Source: Arcobacteraceae bacterium (GTDB lineage: Bacteria; Campylobacterota; Campylobacteria; Campylobacterales; Arcobacteraceae). Taken from it: DNA of 64,000 nt. A model generated the notes under the pieces. The model was not told the DNA's origin. It did no database searches and saw only the letters and a list, made by a program, of their open reading frames with translations. The DNA lies in the NCBI GenBank assembly GCA_028375605.1, contig JAONGR010000005.1, forward strand, positions 1 to 64,000, in the 5' to 3' direction. The position numbers and the translations under genes were made by a program. Of this stretch, positions 27,345 to 37,311 are shown in pieces. How positions within the stretch are numbered: the first letter of the stretch is position 1; every line of letters begins with the position of its first letter.

Positions 27345-29252
27345 ATGAAAACTAATTATGATGTAAAAAAACTAATTAAATATATAAAAATATTACCTAT
27401 TGCTGTTGCATTACTTTTTTCTATTACAACTACATATCTTGTTCTTCATAATAATCTTGAAAAACATCAAGAAAATATTAAAAGTTTAAAAGAAGATTTT
27501 CTTTTAAAACAAAAACTTCTTATTAAAGATGAGGTGACTAGAACAGCAAGGCAAATAAAATATCAGAAAAATATAGCAGAAAAAAATTTGAAAGATGATA
27601 TAAAGAGAAGAGTAAATACAGTATATAAAATTATAAATAATATATATACCCAAAATCAAGAGAAATCAGAAAGAGAGATTACAAAGATCATTAAAGATGC
27701 TATAAGAACAATGCGTTTTAATGATGGTCGAGGGTATTTTTTCATTTATACATTAGCAGGGGATAGTGTTTTATTTCCACCTGCTCCTGATTTAGAAGAT
27801 GAAAATATGTGGGATTTAAAAGATTCTAGAGGTGAATATAGTATAAGAAGACTTTCCCAAATAGCAAAAGAACAAAGTGAAGGTTTCTTGACTTGGTATT
27901 GGTTTAAGCCTGCAAAAAATACAAAACTTGAAAAAGAGATGTCAAAAAAAATAGGATATGTAAAATATTTTAAGGAATTTGACTGGTTTATTGGTACTGG
28001 TGAATATTTAGAAAATTTTGAAGATAAAATAAAAAAGAATTTAATTCATGAGATACAAGAAGTAAGATATGGTAAAAATGGGTATATTTTTATTGACCAA
28101 TATGATGGTGTTACATTAAGCAATAGGGATAAAAAACTTATTGGTAAAAATAGATTAAACTTTCAAAACCAAAATGGTATATTTCCGGTTCAGGAGATGA
28201 TGAAGATATCAAAATCTGGAGAGGGTTATGTAGAATATTTAGGCTGTATTAACCCCATAACCAAAAAACCAGATGAAATGTTGTCTTATGTTTTAGGGTT
28301 TGATGATTGGCAATGGCAAATAGGATCAAGTACTTATTTAAGTGATGTAGATACTTTATTAGTAAAAAAAGAGATTGAATTTAAAGAAAAACTTTATACT
28401 TCAGTTGCTAGTATTTTAATCTCTAGTGTAATCTTAACATTGTTACTTATTTTTATTATGTTGAAGTTATTGACTTTAATTGAAAAAGAATTTGCTAAAT
28501 ATGAAAGGTCTTTACGAAACCATATAATAGAAAATAATAAAAAAGATAAATTATTATCAGAACAATCAAAACTTGCTTCAATGGGGGAAATGATAGGAAA
28601 TATTGCACACCAATGGAGACAACCACTTTCAGTAATTTCAACAGCATCTACTGGAATGAAAATGCAAAAAAAATATGACTGTTTATCAGATGACATTTTT
28701 TATGACTCCTGTGATGCAATAAATAATAATGCTCAATATTTATCAGATACAATTGACGATTTTAGAAACTTTATTAAAGGAAGTCATACAAAAGAAACTT
28801 TTAATGTGACAAAAGCGATTGAAAGTTTTTTACATTTAGTTGATGGCTCTGTGAAGAATCATGATATAAATATCGATTTACAACTAGATAATGAGATATC
28901 GATTTGTAGTTATGAAAATGAATTGGTACAATGTTTTATGAATATTTATAATAATGCAAAAGATGTATTAGTTGAAAGAGAAATAAAAGAAAGAAAACTT
29001 CTTATACGAACTTTTGTAGAAAAGCAAGAGCTTATTGTAGAACTAGGGGATAATGCTGGTGGAATTAAAGATGACATTATTCATAAGATTTTTGAACCAT
29101 ATTTTACAACAAAACATAAATCACAAGGTACAGGACTCGGTCTTCATATGACTTATAATCTTATAGTAGATGGAATGTCTGGAACAATAGAAGTTCAAAA
29201 TGATAAAGAGATTGGTGGAGCACTATTTATCATTAGACTACCTTTAAAATAA
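27345..29252 (+). CDS. Cache-domain sensor histidine kinase
   Basis: FNDGRGYFFIYTLAGDSVLFPPAPDLEDENMWDLKDSRG, GKNGYIFI; GEMIGNIAHQWRQPLSVIST. Confidence 0.88.
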   Translation: MKTNYDVKKLIKYIKILPIAVALLFSITTTYLVLHNNLEKHQENIKSLKEDFLLKQKLLIKDEVTRTARQIKYQKNIAEKNLKDDIKRRVNTVYKIINNIYTQNQEKSEREITKIIKDAIRTMRFNDGRGYFFIYTLAGDSVLFPPAPDLEDENMWDLKDSRGEYSIRRLSQIAKEQSEGFLTWYWFKPAKNTKLEKEMSKKIGYVKYFKEFDWFIGTGEYLENFEDKIKKNLIHEIQEVRYGKNGYIFIDQYDGVTLSNRDKKLIGKNRLNFQNQNGIFPVQEMMKISKSGEGYVEYLGCINPITKKPDEMLSYVLGFDDWQWQIGSSTYLSDVDTLLVKKEIEFKEKLYTSVASILISSVILTLLLIFIMLKLLTLIEKEFAKYERSLRNHIIENNKKDKLLSEQSKLASMGEMIGNIAHQWRQPLSVISTASTGMKMQKKYDCLSDDIFYDSCDAINNNAQYLSDTIDDFRNFIKGSHTKETFNVTKAIESFLHLVDGSVKNHDINIDLQLDNEISICSYENELVQCFMNIYNNAKDVLVEREIKERKLLIRTFVEKQELIVELGDNAGGIKDDIIHKIFEPYFTTKHKSQGTGLGLHMTYNLIVDGMSGTIEVQNDKEIGGALFIIRLPLK

Positions 29253-29260
29253 ATAGGAAA

Positions 29261-30280
29261 TTGAAAGTGAAAAAAACTATAATTGTAACAGGTGGAGGAA
29301 CAGGTGGGCATCTTAGCGTTGCCAAATCTTTTATAGACGAATTTTGTAATAGAGGTTACCATGTCATTTTTATAGGCTCAACAAAGGGGCAAGATAAACA
29401 ATGGTTTGAGGATTATCCAAATCTATATAAAACATATTTTTTAGATACAAAGGGTGTTGTAAATCAAAATTTTTTTGGAAAGTTTATCTCTTTATGGATG
29501 ATATTTAAGGCTGTTCTGAAATCAAGAAAAATTATCCGTGAAAATAATGTATCTAAAATTATTAGTGTAGGTGGTTTTAGTGCAGCAGCTGCTAGTTTTG
29601 CTGGTATTTTGACAAAAACAGATTTTTATATTCATGAACAAAATTCAGTAGTTGGACGACTCAATAAGATCACATCAAAGTATTCTAAAGAGCTATTTTC
29701 TTCATATTTAGAAACTTCAAAGGTAAAAGACTATCCTATTAGTGAAAAGTTTTTTGATATTTCAAGAGTAAGAAAAGATGTAAGTACTATTATCTTTTTA
29801 GGCGGAAGCCAAGGGGCAAGTGCTATTAATAATTTTGCGTTAGAGGTTGCACCAAAACTACAAAAGATGAATATCAGTATCATACACCAAACTGGTAAAC
29901 AAGATTTTGAATCAATTCAAAAAAAATATAAAGAATTAAATATCAATGCTGATGTTTTTGACTTCTCTAAAGAACTATTAAAAAAAATGGATAAAGCAGA
30001 TTTTGCAGTAAGCCGAGCGGGTGCTTCAACTTTATGGGAACTTGTAGCTGTTGGGATACCAACTTTTTTTATACCATATCCTTATGCTGCTGCCGATCAT
30101 CAATATCATAATGCTAAATATTTAGTAGATAATGATTTATGTTTTTTGCAAAATGAAAAAGAGCTTAGCAGTGAATATTTTTTTAAATGTTTAGAAACAG
30201 ATATTCTAAATAAAAGTAAAAGATTAATCAATACGATTCATCAAGATGCTGTAAAAAATATAGTAGATATTATAATTTAA
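29261..30280 (+). CDS. murG: UDP-GlcNAc:undecaprenyl-PP-MurNAc-pentapeptide transferase
   Basis: VTGGGTGGHLSVAKSF, IISVGGFSAAAAS, FLGGSQGASAINNF, AVSRAGASTLWELVAVGIPTFFIPYPYAAADHQ. Confidence 0.93.
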   Translation: MKVKKTIIVTGGGTGGHLSVAKSFIDEFCNRGYHVIFIGSTKGQDKQWFEDYPNLYKTYFLDTKGVVNQNFFGKFISLWMIFKAVLKSRKIIRENNVSKIISVGGFSAAAASFAGILTKTDFYIHEQNSVVGRLNKITSKYSKELFSSYLETSKVKDYPISEKFFDISRVRKDVSTIIFLGGSQGASAINNFALEVAPKLQKMNISIIHQTGKQDFESIQKKYKELNINADVFDFSKELLKKMDKADFAVSRAGASTLWELVAVGIPTFFIPYPYAAADHQYHNAKYLVDNDLCFLQNEKELSSEYFFKCLETDILNKSKRLINTIHQDAVKNIVDIII

Positions 30281-32058
30281 TGTGCGGAATCGTTGGAACA
30301 AACTTTAACCCAAATGTAGATTTTTTAAAAGTCACAGATATTATGAAAAATAGAGGTCCAGATAATACTTCTGTTCATCAAATAAAAAATAACTTTTTTG
30401 GGCATACAAGACTAAGCATCATTGATTTACAAGAAGAAGCAAATCAGCCGATGTTATTTGATGATATTTTAATAGTTTTTAATGGTGAGATATATAATTA
30501 CGATGAATTAATTGTATCTGAAAAGTTGGAGTGTAAAACTAGTAGTGATACAGAAGTTTTGATACGGTTGTATAAAAAATACGATGTAGATTTTTTAAAC
30601 TTACTTAATGGTGCTTTTTCTTTTTGTATTTATGATAGTACAAAAGATAGATATTTTTGTGCTAGAGATAGGTATGGTAAAAAGCCATTTTATTATTATG
30701 CCCAAAAAAATAAATTTATTTTTTCTAGTATGATTAAACCTATCATTAATATCTTGGGATTTACTCCAAAACTTAATAAAGTAGCGCTCTCTCAATATTT
30801 ACAATATTTTGTTCCACTTGCTCCAAATACCTTTTATACTGATATAAATAAACTTGATAGTGCTAGCTATTTACTCTATGAAAATAATAAGCTAAGTATC
30901 AAAAAATATTATAAAATTAAAACATATAAAAAAGTAACAGATGAATCAACAGCTTTAAAAAATATAGAAGATATTTTATATAATAGTGTTGAAAAAAGAT
31001 TAAAATCTGATGTAGAAGTGGGTACGCTTTTAAGTGGAGGAATAGACAGTAGTCTCATAAGTACAATATACTCACAAATTACAACTCACAAGATAAATAC
31101 TTTTAGTGTAGGCTATAAAACGCACACAAAATATAGTGAACTTCCATATGCCAAAATAGTAGCCAATAATATTAAAAGTAACCACACAGCTTTAGAAATA
31201 GAACAAAAAGAATATATAGAGTCTTTAGAAGATGTATTTGATAATCTTGAAGAACCTCATGCTGATCCAGCTTCGATTCCTTTATATCTTTTAACAAAAG
31301 AGATTAATAGACAAGGGATAAAAACAGTTTTAAGTGGAGAGGGGAGTGATGAGCTTTTTTTAGGATATGATAATTATGCTAAGTTTTTAAAGTATTATGA
31401 ATTTTCAAAGAGTTTAGATGAAAAGCAAACTACTTTTTTAAATGAAATTATATCATCGCTTGGCGGTAATAAAGAGGCTGAATACCTACGTAGAGTAGTA
31501 AAAAAAGAAAATATATATAATAGTTTTGGTGAAATTTATACTTCTAGTCAAAGAAAAAAACTTTTACATAAAGTGGCAAATTTTAAGTGCGAATCACCCA
31601 AAAAAGATCCCGTTGATTGGATGAGTTATATCGATACTAAAATATGGCTTGGTGAAGCATTATTAAGCAAAGTGGACAAAATGTCTATGGCTAATTCTGT
31701 AGAAACTAGAAACCCATTTTTAGATTTTCGTTTAGTTGATACTGCTTTTAGTATTAATAGTGATTTAAAAGTAGGGGATACAAATAAATATTTACTCAAA
31801 AAAATCGCTTCTAAATATATTCCACAAGAGATTATTCATCGGCAAAAAAAAGGTTTTAATAGCCCTTTTAATGAATGGATTTTCGACGAATATAAAGATA
31901 AATTACTACTAGATATTAAAAAAGTAAATGCTGTATCTTCTTTGTTTAAAGATGATTATATAACATTTATCTATGAAAATGCAAAGGGGAACAAACTCAA
32001 ACAACATTTTTATGCTCTTTGGCATTTTTGTAAGTGGTATAATAAAAATTACTTATAA
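30280..32058 (+). CDS. asnB: glutamine-dependent asparagine synthase-like amidotransferase
   Basis: MCGIVGTNF N-terminal Cys; SGGIDSSLIS; LSGEGSDELFLGYDNY. Confidence 0.92.
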   Translation: MCGIVGTNFNPNVDFLKVTDIMKNRGPDNTSVHQIKNNFFGHTRLSIIDLQEEANQPMLFDDILIVFNGEIYNYDELIVSEKLECKTSSDTEVLIRLYKKYDVDFLNLLNGAFSFCIYDSTKDRYFCARDRYGKKPFYYYAQKNKFIFSSMIKPIINILGFTPKLNKVALSQYLQYFVPLAPNTFYTDINKLDSASYLLYENNKLSIKKYYKIKTYKKVTDESTALKNIEDILYNSVEKRLKSDVEVGTLLSGGIDSSLISTIYSQITTHKINTFSVGYKTHTKYSELPYAKIVANNIKSNHTALEIEQKEYIESLEDVFDNLEEPHADPASIPLYLLTKEINRQGIKTVLSGEGSDELFLGYDNYAKFLKYYEFSKSLDEKQTTFLNEIISSLGGNKEAEYLRRVVKKENIYNSFGEIYTSSQRKKLLHKVANFKCESPKKDPVDWMSYIDTKIWLGEALLSKVDKMSMANSVETRNPFLDFRLVDTAFSINSDLKVGDTNKYLLKKIASKYIPQEIIHRQKKGFNSPFNEWIFDEYKDKLLLDIKKVNAVSSLFKDDYITFIYENAKGNKLKQHFYALWHFCKWYNKNYL

Positions 32059-32290
32059 CTAATAAAGTTATGATTATAAATAAATCTTATATTTAATAAA
32101 ATTAAATTATGACTATGATAAGTTAGTGTAATAACTTAAGAGTTTTTTTAAATTGTTTGCACTATACTTACACTGTGAAAATCACACTCCTTGAAAACTC
32201 AAATATTGCTTGAGTCGCATTTAAAGTTAGAGAAGATACAGCTTTAGCTTTAATGCATTACTTTAAAAACCCACAAATCAGGATCGAATT

Positions 32291-32491
32291 ATGAAAAATG
32301 AACCCACATTGGATCAAATAGACGACTATAATGATCAGGAATCACCAACAAAAAGAAAAACAGTAAAATTAGTAGTGTTATTTTGTATTGTAGTAGGTAT
32401 TGCTTACTCTGTTATCAAATATAACTATTCAACTCCTAGTGACTATATTGGAACAAAAGAACAGCCAGGTATAAATATAATTAATAATTAA
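32291..32491 (+). CDS. small single-TM protein
   Basis: 66 aa; TM VKLVVLFCIVVGIAYSVI. Confidence 0.55.
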   Translation: MKNEPTLDQIDDYNDQESPTKRKTVKLVVLFCIVVGIAYSVIKYNYSTPSDYIGTKEQPGINIINN

Positions 32492-32583
32492 TATATTATT
32501 GACTTATTATAATAAAAATGCTAAAATTCAATTATAAGTATGACTAATCATATTTATAATATAAATGAATTAAAGGATTTTAT

Positions 32584-33546
32584 TTGGAAATCGCCTCCCC
32601 TGTAAGTAGACTAAAAAATTTTCCTATTATGATGTATGCCATTGTAATGGGGATGAGTGGATTAACTATTACTTATCAAAAAGCAAGTGTATGGTTAGAT
32701 ATATCTTCTTTGTTTGGTATAGTTTTAATGTATATAACATCAATTGTGTTTGTAATTGTTAGTGTTTTATATGTAAGTAAATATATAAAATATAAATCAG
32801 CTGTAAAAAAAGAATTTTCTCATCCTATTAGAATAAACTTTTTTGCTGCAGTATCAATATCTCTTTTGATGTTATCAATTATATATAAAGAGTATAACCC
32901 TACAATAAGTCAATTTCTTTGGTATCCTGGAACACTTATTCATCTTTATTTAACTATGCACACAATCACATTTTGGATTAACCACAATCAAGAATTGGAT
33001 CATTCAAATCCTGCATGGTTTATACCAATTGTAGGAAATGTTTTAGTTCCCGTTGGTGGAGTTGGATTTGTAGATACTGGAATATTAATGTACTTTTTTA
33101 GTGTTGGTATATTTTTCTGGTTTATACTTTTTTCTATTATTTTTAATAGAATTATATTTCACAATCAATTAGCAAGCAAGTTCATGCCGACACTTTTTAT
33201 TCTTATAGCACCTCCAGCTGTAGGTTTTATTGCTTATTTTAAGATGTTTGGAGTGATTGATACTTTTGCAACTTTCCTTTTTAATATTGCAATATTCTTT
33301 ACGTTATTGGTTGCTTTTATGTATAAAAATTTTTTAAAGATAAAGTTTTTTATCTCATGGTGGGCTTTTGTATTTCCAATAGCAGCAATGTCAATCAGTA
33401 GTATGCTTATGTATCATGTTAGGGGTGGTTTTGGATTACTTTTATTATCCTATGTAATGATTACTGTGACAACGGTGATTATTTTAATTGTAATATATCA
33501 AACATTAAAGAACATAACAAATCATAATGTATGTGTGCAAGAATAG
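32584..33546 (+). CDS. TehA/SLAC1-family transporter
   Basis: About 10 TM, FPIMMYAIVMGMSGLTITYQKA, PAWFIPIVGNVLVPVGG. Confidence 0.85.
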   Translation: MEIASPVSRLKNFPIMMYAIVMGMSGLTITYQKASVWLDISSLFGIVLMYITSIVFVIVSVLYVSKYIKYKSAVKKEFSHPIRINFFAAVSISLLMLSIIYKEYNPTISQFLWYPGTLIHLYLTMHTITFWINHNQELDHSNPAWFIPIVGNVLVPVGGVGFVDTGILMYFFSVGIFFWFILFSIIFNRIIFHNQLASKFMPTLFILIAPPAVGFIAYFKMFGVIDTFATFLFNIAIFFTLLVAFMYKNFLKIKFFISWWAFVFPIAAMSISSMLMYHVRGGFGLLLLSYVMITVTTVIILIVIYQTLKNITNHNVCVQE

Positions 33547-34113
33547 ATGAAAAAGTATATATATACTTTTATTATTGTTTTTATTGGATATTTTATAGGT
33601 AATAGTATCTATATCGAAATGACAAAAGATAAAACACCTGGTAAAGCAAAAAGACTAGAATGCCAAAGAAAAGTGGTAACTTTTGAAAGAGGTTTTGGTA
33701 ATAAGGATATTTCATTATCTCAAAAACAAATAGAGTCTGGAAACAATCATTTTACATCAAGTGTTGAAAAAGCTGTTTATTCTCAATCTATACTATTTAA
33801 TTATATTTCACTCAATGATACAGATAAAGTTATGAAAAATTTACTGGATTCATATATACAAATAAAAAATGATAAAGAAAAGAATTATAATTATTCATAT
33901 TATATTTATGAAAATGATAAAAATGATCCGGGTAAAAAAACTAAGAAAAGTAAACTGTATGCTGGTTATATAGTATTTGAAGTAAAAAATAAAAATAATA
34001 AAACTATCTACAAAGTCCAAATAGACTTTATGGATAAACATGGTGCTGATATCGTAAGCTCAATTAATTGTATTGTTGAGTCATTTATGACGTATAACAA
34101 ATCAAAGGAATAA
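33547..34113 (+). CDS. hypothetical membrane-anchored protein
   Basis: ORF contiguous with preceding gene. Confidence 0.55.
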   Translation: MKKYIYTFIIVFIGYFIGNSIYIEMTKDKTPGKAKRLECQRKVVTFERGFGNKDISLSQKQIESGNNHFTSSVEKAVYSQSILFNYISLNDTDKVMKNLLDSYIQIKNDKEKNYNYSYYIYENDKNDPGKKTKKSKLYAGYIVFEVKNKNNKTIYKVQIDFMDKHGADIVSSINCIVESFMTYNKSKE

Positions 34114-34114
34114 A

Positions 34115-34504
34115 ATGAAACAATCAAACTTTATGGATAAATATCCAATTTATACAATAGAATTAGACAAAAAAGAGATATCTCAAAATTCAATAGAAGA
34201 GATATTAGAATATTTTAAAAATAAAATAGAGTCACATCCTGTTGCAACAATAATATCAACATTTGATAATTACACACATACAAAAAACATAGGTGGAGAG
34301 ATAACAGATGAAATACTTGATGTCAAAAATATCATATTTTGTTTTGGCACAACAATTCCTAATACTCAAATAACAGCAGTAAGACCAAGAAGTATAGGTA
34401 TATGTGAATTAAAAGATAAATTTTCAATTAATTTTTTAGAAGTTCCAAGAGAGGAATTAAATAATTTATTACAAAAATGGACAAAAGAGTTACTCCAGAA
34501 GTAG
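34115..34504 (+). CDS. conserved hypothetical protein
   Basis: 129-aa ORF contiguous with preceding genes. Confidence 0.6.
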   Translation: MKQSNFMDKYPIYTIELDKKEISQNSIEEILEYFKNKIESHPVATIISTFDNYTHTKNIGGEITDEILDVKNIIFCFGTTIPNTQITAVRPRSIGICELKDKFSINFLEVPREELNNLLQKWTKELLQK

Positions 34505-34570
34505 TATAAGCTATTGTATTCTATTCTTTAATTTAATAGCTTTTAATCAATATTTTAATACTATAAATTT

Positions 34571-35452
34571 ATGAATAATATTACAATAGCAATTAAAAAT
34601 AAAACAAATTTAACTCTTCAATTAGAAAAAAAATATAATATAGACTACTATAAAAAACCAAGCTTATTTTCGAAATTATTATTACAAGATGGAAAACATC
34701 CTGATATATATTTCCATAAAGGTTTTTTATCAAGTGATGCAGTAGATCTAATAGAAAAATCTCGTATTGTGATTGTGACATCAAATAAGGTAAAAGAAGA
34801 GATTGTTGCAAAAGTATCAGGTCTTGATATCTCAAAATTACATGTAATCTATCCCTATTTGCTGGAAAAACAACAATATGAAAAATCCATTAAAAAAAAT
34901 TTTAAAAAAAAATTTGATATTGCAAAAGAATCAAAAATTTTATTTTTTAGAGGAACAGATCTATCTCAAAGTGGATTAGCTGTTTTAACAGATGTGATAT
35001 CTAGAATGTACAAAGATAATTTTACACTAGTAATTGAATCAAATTTAAAACAGATAACACCCTTAAAGTTACAAATGGAAAGATCCGAGTTGAAGTTTCA
35101 GTATCTTTTATTATCAGATTATGAGGATTTAGCTGAGTTATTTATATCTTCGGATATATTTATTTTACCAACAAATCAAAAATATTTTTCAACAGATGTA
35201 CTAAAAGCAATGTATTATAGAAATGCTGTATTTGTAATGGAATCTAATCCTGCTTCTGAGTTAATTGATGTTTTTTCATTAATTCAAAGTGAAGAAGATA
35301 GAAGTGTATCCTTTAAAGTAGACTCTTTACTTATTAATAAAAATGAATTAAAAAAAATTCAAAAAGAAAATCAAAAGATTACAGATAATTATTCTTTAGA
35401 GAAAAGTTTTAATAAAATATCTGAAATTATAGAAAAAACTTTTGACATTTAA
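34571..35452 (+). CDS. glycosyltransferase family 1-like protein
   Basis: ILFFRGTDLSQSGLAVLTDVI...DLAELFISSDIFILPTNQKYFSTDVLKAMYYRNAVFV. Confidence 0.65.
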   Translation: MNNITIAIKNKTNLTLQLEKKYNIDYYKKPSLFSKLLLQDGKHPDIYFHKGFLSSDAVDLIEKSRIVIVTSNKVKEEIVAKVSGLDISKLHVIYPYLLEKQQYEKSIKKNFKKKFDIAKESKILFFRGTDLSQSGLAVLTDVISRMYKDNFTLVIESNLKQITPLKLQMERSELKFQYLLLSDYEDLAELFISSDIFILPTNQKYFSTDVLKAMYYRNAVFVMESNPASELIDVFSLIQSEEDRSVSFKVDSLLINKNELKKIQKENQKITDNYSLEKSFNKISEIIEKTFDI

Positions 35453-35596
35453 TTGGTTTTTCTATATAATGCTGTTAATTAAGAGTATTTAGTAGGGAAA
35501 TATTGGCATTTATGTTAGTATTGGCATTTAATTAATTAGATGTTTACGCTATCCGAACAGACTTTTAAAAAAATAAATTATTACAAGGGTTCTACT

Positions 35597-35911
35597 ATGA
35601 ACAAAATTTTAATCTTAATGGTTGCTATGGCAACTGCTGCATTCGCTGCTGATGGTGATGTTGCTAACGAAACTTTAAAAGCTTACTCAGTACTTGCTGC
35701 TGGTGTTGGTCTAGGTCTTGCTGCACTTGGTGGTGCTGTTGGTATGGGTAATACTGCTGCTGCAACTATTGCTGGTACAGCTAGAAATCCAGGTATGGGT
35801 GGAAAACTTATGACTACAATGTTCATTGCATTAGCGATGATCGAAGCTCAAGTTATTTATACACTTGTTATTGCTTTAATTGCATTATATGCAAACCCAT
35901 TTTTAGGGTAA
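35597..35911 (+). CDS. atpE: F0F1 ATP synthase subunit c
   Basis: LKAYSVLAAGVGLGLAALGGAVGMGNTAAATIAGTARNPGMGGKL..EAQVIYTLVIALI; ATG at 35597 preferred. Confidence 0.95.
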   Translation: MNKILILMVAMATAAFAADGDVANETLKAYSVLAAGVGLGLAALGGAVGMGNTAAATIAGTARNPGMGGKLMTTMFIALAMIEAQVIYTLVIALIALYANPFLG

Positions 35912-35930
35912 TCAATACAATTGATTAAAA

Positions 35931-35961
35931 AAGTCAAGCATTTATGCTTGGCTTTTTTTTT
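35931..35961 (+). terminator. intrinsic terminator after atpE
   Basis: AGTCAAGCA ttta TGCTTGGCT followed by a long T run. Confidence 0.88.
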
Positions 35962-35975
35962 GTTTAAGGAAAAAA

Positions 35976-36395
35976 ATGAATCAAGAAAAAATGGATAATA
36001 TTAAAAATATTCGTATACTATATGTCGAGGATGATCTTGAAATTCAAAAGGTCTTTTCTTCTTTACTAAAATCTATTTTTGATAATGTAACAATTGCATC
36101 TAATGGACGTGAAGGTTTAGATTTTTTTCAAAATAAAGATTATAAATTTGATTTTGTTATTTCTGATATAGAGATGCCAGAAATGAATGGCTTAAGTATG
36201 CTAGAAGAGATTAAAAAGATTGATCCTGTTATACCATGTATATTAGCAACAGCACATGGAGAATTTGATTATTTTATGAAAGCTAATGAGTTAGGTGTTT
36301 TTCGGTATATGCAAAAACCATTAGATATAAAAGAATTATTAGAAGCCGTTAATGACTTCCAAAATGGACTAGAAGTTAAAAAAATAGATTTATAA
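35976..36395 (+). CDS. CheY-like response regulator receiver protein
   Basis: ILYVEDDLEIQKVF, FVISDIEMPEMNGL, ATA, MQKPLD. Confidence 0.93.
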   Translation: MNQEKMDNIKNIRILYVEDDLEIQKVFSSLLKSIFDNVTIASNGREGLDFFQNKDYKFDFVISDIEMPEMNGLSMLEEIKKIDPVIPCILATAHGEFDYFMKANELGVFRYMQKPLDIKELLEAVNDFQNGLEVKKIDL

Positions 36396-37308
36396 GTTTT
36401 AACATCTCTTTAGGATCAGTTATATGGTTTACTTGATCTCTAAAGTTATTTGCTCCATCATATCCTTTTGAATAGGTATGTAGATGTTTTCTAAACATTA
36501 CAACACCATAATCATTATAATGTTTAACCATTTTTGTTAAATGCTCAATTATAATTTCTTTTTTAAGTTCGTTTGTAATTGTGTCATTCTGAGATGATAT
36601 TTGGTGAAAAATCCATGGCTTACCAATTGCTCCACGTCCAATCATAATTCCATCAGCCTTAGTATGATTTAGTACGTATTTTGCCTTCTCTAGGTCGGTG
36701 ATATCTCCATTTGCCATAACAGGAATACTCACTGTTTGCTTTATAGCTGCTATTGCATCATAATCTACAGCCGCTTTATAAGCACCTTTTTTTGTTCGAC
36801 CATGCACCGCAATAAAATCAATCCCACAATCCTCAATAGCTTTAGCTATATCAACAGGTATCTTCTCATCTACACCAATTCTTACTTTGCATGTAGTGTA
36901 TTGTTTATTAGAGTATTTTTTGATTGTTCGTAGCATCGTTTGAAGTCTTGGTAAATCGCCTAATAAATTTGAACCACTTCCATGATTAAATACTTTAGGT
37001 GCAGGACATCCACAGTTTAAGTCAATACCTGCGATACCATCAAGTTCATTTATTTTTTCAATAGCAGCAATTAAAATTTCTGTTTTGTTACCTGCTAGTT
37101 GGATAAAGAATGGATCTTCGTTAGGTGATTTTTCTAGCATTTTTATCGTTTTTTCACTATTGTATGCTAATGCATTTGAGCTAATCATTTCACTTACTGT
37201 GTAATCAACACCAAAATTTTTAACGACAGATCTAAATGGAAGATCTGTATATCCTGCTAATGGCGCTAGGGCAATAACAGGTTTTGAAAAGTCTATAGTT
37301 TTATTCAT
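36376..37308 (-). CDS. dus: tRNA-dihydrouridine synthase
   Basis: ALAPLAGYTDLPFRSV, GIDLNCGCPAPKV, VHGRTKKG, VMANGDI, GIMIGRGAIGKPW. Confidence 0.93.
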   Translation of the reverse strand: MNKTIDFSKPVIALAPLAGYTDLPFRSVVKNFGVDYTVSEMISSNALAYNSEKTIKMLEKSPNEDPFFIQLAGNKTEILIAAIEKINELDGIAGIDLNCGCPAPKVFNHGSGSNLLGDLPRLQTMLRTIKKYSNKQYTTCKVRIGVDEKIPVDIAKAIEDCGIDFIAVHGRTKKGAYKAAVDYDAIAAIKQTVSIPVMANGDITDLEKAKYVLNHTKADGIMIGRGAIGKPWIFHQISSQNDTITNELKKEIIIEHLTKMVKHYNDYGVVMFRKHLHTYSKGYDGANNFRDQVNHITDPKEMLKLINLFF

Positions 37309-37311
37309 ATA

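Noticed and set aside
28394-28696. Antisense ORF in the Cache kinase gene
   Set aside because: Mirror of the conserved kinase core; no independent support.
32163-32290. tRNA gene in the long intergenic region
   Set aside because: No T-loop GTTCRANNC, no CCA-end acceptor stem or cloverleaf; no tRNA was identified in the window.
35597-35911. Isolated atpE as an anomaly
   Set aside because: Separation of atpE from the main atp operon is, to my knowledge, common in Campylobacterota.
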